The translations under genes and the position numbers were made by a program. Below, piece by piece: positions 26,401 to 37,723 of a stretch of DNA of 64,000 bases. How positions within the stretch are numbered: the first letter of the stretch is position 1; each line of letters begins with the position of its first letter. The notes below the pieces were generated by a model, which saw only the letters and a program-made list of their open reading frames with translations, was not told the origin of the DNA and made no database searches. Origin of the DNA: Jacaranda mimosifolia (taxonomy: Eukaryota > Streptophyta > Magnoliopsida > Lamiales > Bignoniaceae); the NCBI GenBank assembly GCA_018894105.1, contig CM032124.1:3829501-3893500 (forward strand). The letters run 5' to 3'.

Positions 26401-26504
26401 CGGATGCATTATTTCTTGGGGCACAGCAAGTCGGCCGCTGGCGGAACAGTAAATTGTTTGTAGCCAGAGATGCAAAGATTTCAAGGTTCTTATCATACTT
26501 GTAG

Positions 26505-27152
26505 CCAGAGAAGCAAGGGCATGAGACTCTTTTCATTCACATTGGAGGAACGGAATAAATTTAAATATGACAAAAATATGACAAAAAAACTGAAAAAATC
26601 TAACAAAAAGAAAACCAAAAACCCAGAAAAATGGAAAAATAGAAAACAAAACAACAAAAACCTTAATCTCCTCCATTTTCGACTGCTGACCTGATTCGCA
26701 CACATTCCAATTTTTTAGCATGACAGCCATCCTCTAATTAATTGGGCATATTCTAAATCCAAATCGCTATAAATTCATGTGTCATTTTTTGTGTTTTAAT
26801 GTTATTTATCTTTCCTGCATTGAGTGGAATCTTGCATTCACTGGAACTATAATTGGTTTTATAAATTCAGTACTCATCATGGGTGAAAACAACTAAAACA
26901 CTTTCTGCATAAACGTACAGTTTTCATCAAAGCAAAGTCTTTGAGGACATAATTTCGCTGCATAAAATCTTCTAAAGCCTAATTCACCTCCTGTTGGGCA
27001 TGGATTATTACTCTGCCGATGCTAACATGACCAGAAGGTTTGTTGTATCAACTGCTGAAAATTGGAAACCTTTTATACTTTATTTCAAATAAGCACTCAC
27101 ATTGTTCGGTAAACGTACACATACAACTTTGTGGTCTTAGATTAGTTATGCA
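26505..27152. other. Intergenic region between the pseudogene and the P450
   Basis: Holds an A-rich low-complexity tract (about 26575-26660) and a short direct repeat (GTAGCCAGAGA...GCAA near 26459 and 26501). The minus-strand motif AATAAA (plus-strand TTTATT near 27080) could serve as polyadenylation signal for the P450, about 75 bases past its stop. No other gene is seen. Confidence 0.45.
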
Positions 27153-28791
27153 TTAAAAATAGCACTTAGTTGCAACAACAATAAGAGGATCTTTCTTTCC
27201 AATTGTAAGTCCGGGTTTTTCTGTCACTTCCAAATCTTCTTCTTTTACTCCATCAGGCAATGCCCAATCAAACTTGAGCATGAGATTTGCGACCGTGTGC
27301 TCTATAGCAGCTGTTGCAAATCCAATCCCTGGGCAGACTCTCCGTCCAGCTCCAAATGGGATCAACTGGTAATCAACTCCCCTGAAATCCACAGAAGAAT
27401 TCAGGAATCTCTCTGGCGTAAACTTTTCGGGCTCAGGCCAACAGGAAGGGTCCCGACCAATAGCCCATGCATTAATCAGGACCATTGTCTCGGGTTGAAT
27501 GTCATATCCCATTAGATTAACATATTCTCTGGCCGCATGGAAATATATTGCACCTGGAGGATGGCAACGAAATGTTTCCTTGATCACAGCTTTCAGATAG
27601 TGCATCTTCTGCAAGTCATCGTCAGTTATGTTCTGTTTTCCTTTCATAATCTCTCTGATTTCATCTTGCAGCTTCTTCATGAATGCAGGGTGCCTTATGA
27701 GCTCTGTCATTACCCATCCTAGAGTCGTTGCAGATGTTTCAGTTCCACCTCCAAAAACATCCTGTTTTAATCAGGAAAAACATCTAATGACAATTGTGAT
27801 ATGGAAAATAAGTTGCCTACAAAATTACACAAGGGGAATTCATTATTTGTCTTACCAAAATTAAACCTTTGACAGAAATCAGGTCAAGGGAGACGCCAGG
27901 AGTATTACCCTCGTACAGATCCATCAATATATCTACGAGGCATTCTTTACTTTTACCTTTTACCCCGTCTCCACTTGGAATATCGCAAACCCTGGTCATG
28001 TGATCTTCAATAATTGCATCCAGGATTTCATCCATTTTTTTAGCGTTTCTGTCCAGTGCAGCATTGAAACCATTCAACCAATTAATCCAACTAAGCCATG
28101 GGACGAATTCCCCCAGCGTGAACTTGAACAACAATCCCACATAATCATCCATTGTATCCAGAAATTTCTTCCCATGCTTTGCTTCACTGTGCTTTTTCCC
28201 AAAAGCTGCACGAGAAATAAAATCATTAGTAAGCGACTTGAACATATTAGTCAAGTTGACGGGTGAGGAGGACAAGCAACACTGTCTAATCGCTTCCACC
28301 AAGAGGGCTATTTCTTCTTCCCTGACGGAGTTAAATGATTTCACCCTTGTGTTGCTTAGTAGCTCGTGGACGAAGATGCTTCTTAATTTCCGCCATTTGT
28401 CGCCATATGGCGAATTAAGTAGGTCCTTCAAGTCGTATAAAAGTTTCTTGGGAGCGCTTAGTACGGGCTTGTCTGCAAAGGACAGATCATGAATTTTCAT
28501 TATCTCCTTGGCTACCTCTGCAGACGAAACTACCAGCGTCGGTTTTGAGCCGAAGTGAAGAAGCATGAGCGGGCCGTATCTCCGGGATAAGTGCCAGAGG
28601 GAGCGGTGAGCCAATCGGCCGAGCTGATGAAGGTTTCCTATGACAGGGAGCGTTGGCGGCGAGGGTGGTAAATTCTTGTAGCCAGCTGAGTTCAGCCTTC
28701 TGGTGAAATACCATGCACAGAATAAAACTGTGAGAGTGAATAAAACTGCATAAAGATGAAATTCATCCATAGCCTGATAAAAATATGACAA
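27153..28791 (-). CDS. Cytochrome P450, CYP71 clan (two exons)
   Basis: A haem-thiolate monooxygenase, ER-anchored and supplied with electrons by P450 reductase. Exon 1 is 28791-27856 and exon 2 is 27761-27153. The 94-bp intron has GT (GTAAG) and AG ends and lies in phase 0, at the usual place for A-type plant P450s. The product is 514 residues, normal for the family. Seen in order: hydrophobic N-terminal anchor (about 12-30), proline hinge PPSPP (42-46), C-helix WRKLR (133-137), I-helix GGGTETS (316-322), ExxR (E374-R377), PERF (428-431), and haem loop FGAGRRVCPG (448-457, Cys455 as ligand). All key residues are present and both exons are open. A second Met at residue 8 (28770) could also be the start. 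The N-terminal and haem motifs look CYP71A-like, but subfamily and substrate cannot be read from sequence. Confidence 0.95.
27762..27855 (-). other. Intron of the P450 gene
   Basis: 94 bp, GTAAG donor and a T-rich stretch before ...AAAACAG. Splicing joins ...KGLIL to DVFGGGTE. Without splicing the frame ends 12 codons into the intron. Confidence 0.92.
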
Positions 28792-28841
28792 CTTTTGCTT
28801 CTAAAATGTTTGTTTCATCTCCTTGTTATATAATGGGAGAT

Positions 28842-28850
28842 CTTATATAG
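28842..28850 (-). promoter_or_regulatory. Probable TATA box of the P450
   Basis: CTATATAAG on the minus strand, 51-59 bases upstream of the first ATG, so the 5' leader would be about 20-30 bases. A second TATATAA-like site at 28826-28833 is closer to the ATG and less likely. Confidence 0.55.
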
Positions 28851-31728
28851 TGACATTAATTACATAAATTATTTGTGGCAGTGCGTCCCAATATTTCTCC
28901 TTCCAATAACAAAACTTCACCCTTAGAATTTGCATGGACATTTTAGACGAGTGGGTAAAATAGTAAAATTAAGTAATATTATAAAAAATATATATAATAT
29001 TAGTGAGAGGAAAATAATGACAATGTGAAAATAGTCACTAATGGCTAATGATATATATTAAATAACAATAACTTTTATTCAATCACTTATGATACCTTTT
29101 AAGTGACATTAAATTTTATACTGACAAAATATAGCTTAATACTGATAAGAGGTAGTGTTTTAAATTGTCACAATTTGTGACGAAATTTTTATTGTTACTA
29201 GGTTGCAATTATAGATGTGTTACCAATTGTTAATAGTAACTATTTAAATTTATAGTTCCTGTTGGAGCTTGAAAAATCATTATTATGACAAAATAAAATT
29301 TTTTTGCCTCTCAATATGTAGAATTAGAGATAACATTTGCATTGTCACTTTTGAATTTTTCACTTTATTTTTCTTAATTATGGCATGATTAAAACCTATA
29401 TCTTTATATATTTGTAACCACTATCACACACTGCCAAAAACTTAAATACCTGCTATGAAAAAAATGCTACTAAACTAATTTTATAACTATAACCACAAAT
29501 TATAGCTATGAATATTCATAGCAAATGTGGTTAATTTTTTATTTATTTATTATAATCAATGGAAATTATGAGTTATGAACCCGTAACCTTATTCATTCGG
29601 AGTATAACATATTAATTATGCATTATTCATAGAAAAATTAATATAAATTAAAAAGAATAATCATCATTCACAGACGATTAGAGAGTATCTAATTAAAATT
29701 TGATTAGAATAATTTTATAGCAAAAGCTACGAATTTTTAGCATTAATTATAGTTAATCATAGCTGAATCTCTAATTTTTTTAGTACTTGCTAGAATTTTG
29801 GCACTTAAAGATGAAGACCCACTAACTTTGGAGGGAAAAAAAAAGAGATCTATGAAGCCAAAAAATAATAAAACTTATATTTGTTAATTTACCTCGTTGA
29901 GGAGATGTTTTTAATGTAGCTAAGTGTCAAAATTAATGAAGTATTTAATGAGCAAATTGAGTTAAAGAGTGAGCTGTGAGTTAAAGATTATATATCTAAG
30001 AAATTGGAGCGGGTGGAAAGTGTATAAAAATAATTTAACAATAATTCAGAAATAATAATAATTTTTTTACATAATTATTATCATAATTATGTTAAATTTT
30101 GGGTTTTGAGATCGAAATTAATTCTTCCAATATTCATGTCTTTTGAAATTCAAAGTAAAGGTCATATAACCTATATTTAGTCTAACAAAGTTAGGCATAT
30201 ATCTTATGGGAATAGGCATTTAAGTCTTATAAATATAGGTGTTATCTAGTGTCATTTTATCAAAAAATTCTAGGCATTCATACTTGTATACATACACATG
30301 TTCATTAAGAATGAAGATTTAGGTTAGTTCAGTTTGGAGGTTCAGCCGACAGGAGTGCTGCCTTTGGCTGTTCAAAATTGTTGTATCTTGGGAGGTTGTT
30401 CGTAAGCAGTTCTCATGCACGAGTGGGAGGAGGATAAAACCTTAAGAAAGCTGCGTTCGTGCAGGTTTTGACTCATTGTTATTTTATTCATTAATTTTGT
30501 ACTCGAATTTGCTACTGATTTGTTTTCTTCTCTGTTTCTGTTCCATTAATTTGTTCTTCTAAAATATATCACATTAGAAATATGTTTTTATTTCTTATTT
30601 GTTTGTTTGTGTTATAATTTGTGCTACTAAATTTTATGTAACACACTGGGCCACGCGCACCAATTTTGCAACAAGCAGATAGCTGGTAATGTAGCGTCAT
30701 TACGTGCAATTAGAGGGCATGCCCAATCTGCAGTAATATTTGGTTTAGAGGTCGGTAATATAGATTAGATATAGCCCATATGGGAGAGTCCAAACTTAGC
30801 TTGTCATTTAACCTTGCTCCTTATTTGCTGATGAAAGTAATCCTAAACTCCTAATCGATGTATTAGTGGATAATCATACAACAAATTCCACATCAAGTAA
30901 GTATACACTAATGTGAAACTATATGGGCTATTTTGATTGGGATGACAAGGTGAGATATAGTATTTTTATCCCACCTTATAATTTGTTTGATTGGAGTAAC
31001 AATAAACATTTAGGTTTGAATAAATACCAAAATTCCGTATTCATATACACAATTTTCATGATAAATTAACATGTCACCCCCTATGAATATATTTATCATG
31101 CTATAATAATAAAAAATCGCACAAATTATCATATAATAAATAATAGCGTGATCACCATTTTGGGGCTCTTTGTGCATAAAAGTAATGATAATTAGTTGAA
31201 ACTCAAAAAATTATGAACATATGTAACTAATTAATGACCTATGGTTGCAACTCATTTTAATTAAAGCGAATATTGATGATATGTCATTTGTTTTTTTTAA
31301 CACGTGTAAATTAATACCAATAATTACAACTTTTTAAAAGTGAATATCGCCTATACATATGTATGTATGTATCACACGTAATTTAACATTTATCCTTCCT
31401 AAATGTAAAATTAGATACGATCAAATTAAGCTTTTAAACACGTTGGTATCCTAACTCTTATCAAAGGATCACTAATATTACTAGGTCGGCCTTTCGCTAG
31501 CTGCAAATATCTTATGTAGATCACTAGCATTGCTATGTTGGTCTTCGCCTTTACCTTTTCATTTCATTTTTATAAAAAAATAATTTGAATAGGCGTGGAT
31601 TCTAAAGAGGAGTAATATAATCAACACCTCAAATTTTAATTAATAAGTGTGGACCAATTTTTGTGGCATTAATTTTTTTTTTCTTTCTATTTTTTACCTT
31701 TTCATATGAATGTATATAATATAGAAAT
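28851..31728. other. AT-rich intergenic region upstream of the P450
   Basis: No gene is recognised. 29100-29250 and 29430-29780 contain motifs such as GTCACAATTTGTGAC and GCTATGAATATTCATAGC, which look like sub-terminal repeats of DNA transposons. 30090-30550 has an LTR-like look (TGTTAAATTTTGGG start and CTTATAAATATAGG) but no target duplication or clear end. 30640-31560 shows nothing specific. Confidence 0.4.
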
Positions 31729-31975
31729 TTAATATTAATGACTAGAAATGAGTGATAGTGTACAAATTTTTATTACTTAAAAAATATTAATATTGGTGAT
31801 AAAATAAATGTTATTTACTGACAATAATATATATTTTGTTACTAATATTAATATTTTTTAAGTAATAACAATTGTACACTATCACTCATTTCTTGTCATT
31901 AACATTTATATTTACGGACAATAGCAATTATTTTATCACCAATATTAATATTTTTTAAGTAATAAAAATTTTTGT
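31729..31975. repeat. AT-rich inverted repeats (hairpin, arms about 70 bp)
   Basis: The arm at 31731-31798 (…GAGTGATAGTGTACAA…TTACTTAAAAAATATTAA) is repeated in inverted form at 31841-31908 (TTAATATTTTTTAAGTAA…TTGTACACTATCACTC). Part of the inverted arm occurs again at 31930-31973. It is probably the remnant of a foldback-type DNA transposon. Confidence 0.75.
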
Positions 31976-32305
31976 TTTGTCAAAATTGACTTAATAGCGA
32001 CAAGAATTAATGTTTTAAATTATCACCAATTATAATTATTATCTAAAAAAATTGAGCTTTAGTGATCTAATTTTAGTAAAAACATACTTTGGCCATTAAT
32101 CAGTAATTAATGCTTGTTTACCGATTAATGATCAATTTGTATATAACTTAAAAAAATAGTGATCGCTGAGTGACCACATTAGTGATCGCTTTTAAATGGT
32201 CACTGATTTGGCCACTAATTAGTGACCGAACCTTTTTTTTGGTCACTAATAAAGTGGTCATTTATTTGGTTACTAATTAATGATTGGATTATTTTTGGAG
32301 ACTAA
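31976..32305. other. Sub-terminal repeat cluster (GTGACC/GGTCAC type)
   Basis: Many short direct and inverted copies of TTAGTGACC, GGTCACTAAT and TAGTGATCG (32100-32280). Such clusters occur near the ends of plant CACTA (En/Spm) elements. A similar cluster lies at about 62735-63130. No CACTA terminus or transposase was found. Confidence 0.4.
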
Positions 32306-32665
32306 GAGCCTGTTTGGTTTTATTTTCATTTTCAATTTTTGTTTCCATCATTTCTAAAATAGTGAGAATTAGTTATGTGATATGATGTGGAAATGAAAAT
32401 ATATTTGAATGAAATGTTTGGAAATGTAATGATTATGTTGGAAATGTAATGATTACATAGGTTGTAGGTGGAGAGAGAGAAATAATAAAATAGAGAGAGA
32501 CGATATATAGGTTATTGAAAAAAGATATATAGGTTATTGGAGAATGTATTTTGAAAATGAAAATAAAAATTATGTTGGGTGAAAATTTTTAAATAGTGAT
32601 GGTTTTTATTTATGGAATAGTAAAATTGGTGGAAAAGGGGTTTGGAAATGAAACCAAACAGGTTC
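32306..32665. mobile_element. Tourist-like MITE (PIF/Harbinger type), 360 bp
   Basis: The left end GAGCCTGTTTGGTTT and the reverse complement of the right end, GAACCTGTTTGGTTT, agree at 14 of 15. Both sides are flanked by TAA (32303-32305 and 32666-32668), the 3-bp duplication typical of PIF/Harbinger elements. The interior is non-coding. Confidence 0.88.
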
Positions 32666-32961
32666 TAAATTTCTTTCAATTATTAATAGGAAGGAAAAAA
32701 AATTACGTAACACCTATATGAGTAATAAAATATGGTATTTGTTCAATACACAGGCATTTTATGATAATAAAATGTGTATATATCTAAAAATTAGAGAAAA
32801 ATACATAATTTCATACACAAAGATCTAACTATTATATATTTCTATATTATATTCATCCAAATATAGAGTTTTTATGAGTATGTGTCGATACACAGAATAA
32901 TAAAATAAGAATAATATTTTTTTATTCAAAGAAAGAAAATGAGAATTAATTAATATATTAA
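32666..32961. other. AT-rich flank of the Tat-like element
   Basis: About 300 bp between the MITE and the left LTR. Nothing recognisable. Confidence 0.4.
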
Positions 32962-33693
32962 TGGGGGTAAAAACCGTATATAACTGTATTGGGTTGGAAT
33001 TTAGGTGGATCGACCTGTTTGGTTGAGCAAATGAACTCCAAAGATAATCGCATTGAGTCCTATAATCACGAACAAACATCAAGCTAGTCGAGGTGCCATC
33101 GATTATAGCACTCCAACGCTCAAGTGAGTATGAGAATGACTAAATAAGATGAGCAGCAGAGTGAGGGATTTTTAATATAGAATGGCCTACCTTGAGAGAG
33201 GCTGGGGGTGGGGTATTTATAGCCTTCCCCAAGTGATTGATACGTCCAAGATGCCTTACTATGCAAAAAATGCTCTTGTCCTTGCATAGGGAGCTTTAGA
33301 TCATCTCCCATTTCTGTACTATTATAGGTGGCTCCATCTCCACTTTTCAAGGATAGAATAGTACATTAGTAGTGTGCCCTCTGTCTGGCACAGTAGTATA
33401 GGTGGTATTGGGGTGGCACGCGCCATTAATGTGGAGGCATGCCACCTGTCAAGGCATTTAGTGTGGCAGAGAAGGGATTCTGCAGTAAGTTAACCTGCTT
33501 AGTCGATAGATAGGTCGACCTTAGAGCTGGTTCTAGGTGTGGGAGATGATCGGTGGATGTAACAATTGAACACTCCCATCGGGATAGTCGAGAGTTTACA
33601 TAATAACACCAAGGTTACTTAGCGTGCTGGTAGGATAGAGTGCGAAAGGTCAATCCTGGTCGACGACATGATTGGGCCTGATGATGTCCCCCA
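32962..33693 (-). repeat. 3' LTR of the Tat-like element (left copy)
   Basis: On the plus strand it begins TGGGGGTAAAAACC and ends GATGTCCCCCA, an inverted TGGGGG/CCCCCA terminus. It closely matches 48504-49225, including GAGCAGCAGAGTGAGGG and GATACGTCCAAGAT. TATTTATAGCC near 33211-33221 is a plus-strand TATA-like sequence. Confidence 0.8.
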
Positions 33694-34225
33694 CTTTTGT
33701 GTCTCGATCGAGGGTTTTGATGAGAGGGAAACGAGAGTAGCCAAAAGGGAAAGGAAGCTGGATGCACTCAATGAGAGTTTGGCGGGTTTGAATAGGATTT
33801 TAGCACATTTAATAAGGTAGTCACATCGCATCAGGTGGAACACCAAATGGTGGTTATGCAATTATTGCAATCTCTCTGGGTTCCACGCATTGGGTCTTAT
33901 AAATAGGCATGGTAAGAATTTATCTTTACATTTACATCTTTGCGTGAGGCCGAGCACAGCGATTCACTACCTCCTGTACTTTACTTCTAAAAAGCCAAAC
34001 CATGTAAGTGTTTCAATATTCCGAGTGTGCTTTGCTTTTCTAGTTTGAAACATAACTAAATAGTAATCATGCTGAGGGTTTTTAGTGACGAAGAGGGTAA
34101 CAGGGGTTACGATAGTGAGTGGACTAGGTCGAATAGGGCCTGACTAGTAGTAGGAATGAATTGACTAGCGATTTCAACGGCTTATCGAGAGATAACCTCC
34201 AGTAGATCTAGCGATGAACGGGTTG
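33694..34225 (+). promoter_or_regulatory. Upstream region of the antisense ORF with TATA box (33898-33905)
   Basis: Lies between the left LTR and the nested element. TATAAATA at 33898-33905 on the plus strand is followed by a GC-balanced leader-like stretch. It would drive transcription toward 41377-43544, antisense to gag-pol. Plus-strand genes placed this way are known from Tat elements such as Grande. The nested element now separates promoter and ORF by 7.15 kb. Confidence 0.5.
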
Positions 34226-35380
34226 TGTTGGTGTGTTTTGTGCAAAAATAAGTAATGCAAACAAATACGCAAGTGCACATGTCACAACAAGTAATTAAAT
34301 AATGAGAAGAGTGTTGATTGCATGAGGAACTAAATTATTTGCTACTAATTATTAAGTTACCACACTTGTTTTATTCAAACAAAATCAATTAAATAAGAAT
34401 TAAAACTAAACTAATGAAAATGAGAAAAAGGGTACAATTGATTGCATAATTTTCTCCATATGAAATTAATAAAGGGTTATTAGTCTTGAGTTTTTTGCAA
34501 TTATGAAGTTCTTCCGAATTACCCGCAATCAAATCTCTAATTTATTCAATTCACTATATTCCTATGTGAATTAACTAAATTATGAATAAAATTATACCAC
34601 TCAACTAACTCCATAAGGCAAGCAAGTATATTCCTATCCTACTCACAAATTAATTAGTTCATCAATTTGAACAATGAATCCTAAGGTCTTCTATTGTTAA
34701 TCAATCCCTATATTTTCTTTTTCAAGACTCCTCTAAGGTTTAAAGATACACTTGATTGTTGATCAGACAATCAAATTAAAAAAAAGCACACAATAGAAGA
34801 AATAACCTTAAGCACTATTAACTTCATGAAAGAAAATCATGCATCAATTTATTCAAAAGAATCTATCATAATCTTAGAGTAACAAATTAGCTCATGATTG
34901 AGTTGTCAAACAAAACATGAATAAAACGAAACATCGTTTCAAATTCAAAATTAAAATAAAATTAAAGGGATAAGAAGAAACTCTATTCCTAGATGAATCC
35001 GATCTCCACTTTTGTCCTCCTTTGAATCCCGAATTGTCACAATACTTCTGGTCTCCAAAATAGAAAAATCACCCAAAATCCCCCCAAACTAAGTGTATAA
35101 AAGGCGTATTTATAACTGATTAAAAGAGTCTTCTAATTAGAGTAAGATTCGAATAAATAAAAAGACTTTTCTGCGCATCCTTGATTAGATCATGAGGTGT
35201 CATCCTGTCAGCATTCCCATAAACTTTTATCAATTTGTCCCCTTTTGTAGCTTCTCTACTTATATTCCTGTAATTTCAAATTTTCACCAATTAGCAAGGG
35301 AATTATAATTTTTTAAACAAGAAAATTATTTGCTAAGTCCTAAACATGATATTAAAATTAATACTAATATGGACTTAACA
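34226..35380 (-). repeat. 3' LTR of the Athila-like element (left copy, 1155 bp)
   Basis: Plus strand TGTTGGTGTG ... GGACTTAACA, ending TG...CA. It lacks a stretch of about 60 bp present in the other LTR after GGTAC (near 34432). Confidence 0.92.
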
Positions 35381-37723
35381 AATACCCCCAAACGTAATAT
35401 GTTGCTCGCCCTCGAGCAACGCAAAGAAAAGACTTAAAGACTCAAATCAACACAAAAATGCATATACAAAAATTTCACTTCTTTTAGCTGCTCTTGGAAC
35501 TCCTTCAAAGCTATGCTCATAGTCAACTACAATTGCGATCTAATTTTGCTATGCACAAATAAGCGGATACAATATTCAAATGAATCACTCATGTATGTGT
35601 GTGCTTTCTTTACAAGTAGTTACTGGAAATTCAGATTAATTTTATGTACAAGTACAAGACTCTTCTTTAATACTCCATAGGTTTGTTTTTCATCTCTATC
35701 TCCACTAATGTAGAATACACCGAACAAAGGATCATTTAGGGGTTTCACAACTTGTAATGTAGGCTTGTGTAAGGGTAGGAAACATATGGATAACATTGGC
35801 TCAATACCCACATCACTTGTTCATCATCACCATTTAATTCTCCCCCAAACTTATTGAACAATACTTCACAATTTCGTTCTTTCTCCCTTTTTTAGATATT
35901 TTTTTTTTCGGTGCCCTTGCCACTATGCATTTTTTTTTTGCTTTTTTTTTTTTTTTTTTTTTTTTTTGTTTTTTGTTTTTTGCATGTGGCCTTATCTACA
36001 CCTTTTTTTTTTGGAGGAAGAAAATCAAACTCATGGGTATTATACTATTTGTTCCCATCTTCATAAGAAATTCAAATAGATCTAACAAATAATTGTGGGA
36101 TTTCTTTGGTGGGATCATTTGTTTAGGCTAGCTGTTGAGTTAATTGACAAATGAAAAGCAAATTTTTAAAAATAGGCTCAACAAGGGACGCAAGGGATAT
36201 AATATCATTTGATAAGCTTGAAAGGCTCAAACGGGTCAAAAATGGCCTACGCCATTTCCTTTAATTCAGTGTTTTCTAGGATTTCGCTTTGATAGGAAAT
36301 CAAACAAATTCTAGAGTTTAAAGTATTACTTATGTAACTCATACATAAATGTCCTCTAAATTAACCAATAACTAAAAGTGAGAAAGAGAGTGCTCAAAAA
36401 TAGGGGATGTCATCCTAACATTACTTCTACTCAAAATGCACAATTCCACCATCACAGTATAATTTTTTACGAAATGTAAAATTAAAGGAGTAATATTTTC
36501 ATTGATTCAAGAAGATTAATTTTTGTATATGCAAGACATCGATTCATTACTAAGCCCTAATCAAAATCAAAACAACAGAAAATAAAAGAATAAAAAAGAC
36601 TAAAAATTGACGCGCAAAGCACCGCCCCAAACTTGAGAGGTACTTTGCCCTCAAAGTACTAATACTATCATGACATATAAAGCAAGAAAATAAGCAATAC
36701 TAATATGAAAAAAGGGTAAAAATAAAAATAAAATAAAATAAAATAAAGAAAAAGAAAAGAAAGAAAATACGCCCTGATCAATCGATGATGTCATCATCCT
36801 TCTTGGCCTCCGGGGGTGGAATTGCAACAGCAATGTAAGGATATGGTGAGAATTAATTCCAAATAAAATTATTCCAAATAATACCCAAAAAAATCAAGAA
36901 ATTTCAATCAATAGATCAATATCCAAAAATTTAGTTCAATTTGCATCCAAATATCCATCACTTCACCTCAATATTCAATCAATTATTTATTGAATAATCT
37001 TATATAATAGCCAATAAATTAAAATTATTCAAAAAATAATATAGCTAATTCCAAACTCTCAAATCAATAAAATAGGCATTTATTAATTAATAAATACCTA
37101 AAAATTCAAATCAATTAAAAACACTAATATATCTAAAATATGCAAAAAAGGAAGTGATGAGAATGATGGTGTAGGTGGGTTTGTTTGAGAAAAAGAAGAT
37201 TAATGTAGAGAGAAAGAAGAGAAAAAAATGAAAAGAAAAGAAAAATAAATAAATATATATATATATATAAGAGATGGTGGGGGTTGTTTTGTGGGGGCGG
37301 GGTCGGCTGGGGGAGGGGAGGAAGACGGTTAGTGGCAGTCAAAATTGGCTGCCCCAATTTTGACTTCAATTTTTTTTAAAAGAGATTGTGCGCTAGGGCG
37401 CAAATTGCTTGCACCCTGGTGCAAGCATCACTGCCCAAGGTGTGAAAATTCACGCCTTGGTGTCGAGGCACTGGGGCAATAGCTACCCTTTTTTTTTTAA
37501 AGAAAAACTAAATAACAAATAAATAAACAAATAAAAAAAATAAAATAATCAAAAACTTGGGTTGCCTCCAATAAGCGCTTGATTTATAGTCTTCGACTTG
37601 ACTTTCTAGCTTTACTTGATGTTGATTAAGATCGTTGTAGATTGTTGATGATCAATTTACTTTCCCAATAGTGTTTGATTCTTTTCCTATTCATGTTGAA
37701 CCGCCTTCTTGAACCAATTTCTT

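Larger units (their letters stand above)
18348..26504 (+). pseudogene. STR11: Rhodanese-like protein (STR11-type, chloroplast) pseudogene
   Basis: Scattered exons match, in order, the plant chloroplast rhodanese-like domain protein 11. Exons: likely exon 1 about 18348-18473; 18655-18745 (MQVVEEEYEMRQMRDKSAAR); 19544-19632 plus 21052-21094 (AWVKGSTWIAIFDVNDRLD, then DAGTRSGKVTEFVL); 21841-21880 (GWWSGVPSLSYD); 21977-22049 (QFLSKVEEKF, then the VCQKGLR active loop with its Cys); 23310-23398 (CELFRNAGYENLF, VDGGLEAAEKE); 25673-25739; 26224-26296 (ADQQTAAAAK, WGYRLVFSARL); 26382-26504 (VGLFLVADALFLGAQQVGR). Most have AG/GT borders. Lesions: a hAT-like insertion in one exon; frameshifts near 22015, 23363 and 25693; the donor after 22049 reads AT instead of GT; the exon expected between 18745 and 19544 was not found. 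Long introns hold only AT-rich or CT-rich sequence. Rhodanese family members transfer sulfur through the loop Cys, but this copy cannot make a full protein. Confidence 0.85.

Noticed and set aside
30090..30550. LTR-like stretch (TGTTAAATTTTGGG start, CTTATAAATATAGG)
   Set aside because: No matching 5-bp flanks, no clear CA end and no partner LTR in the window. Left as unassigned.
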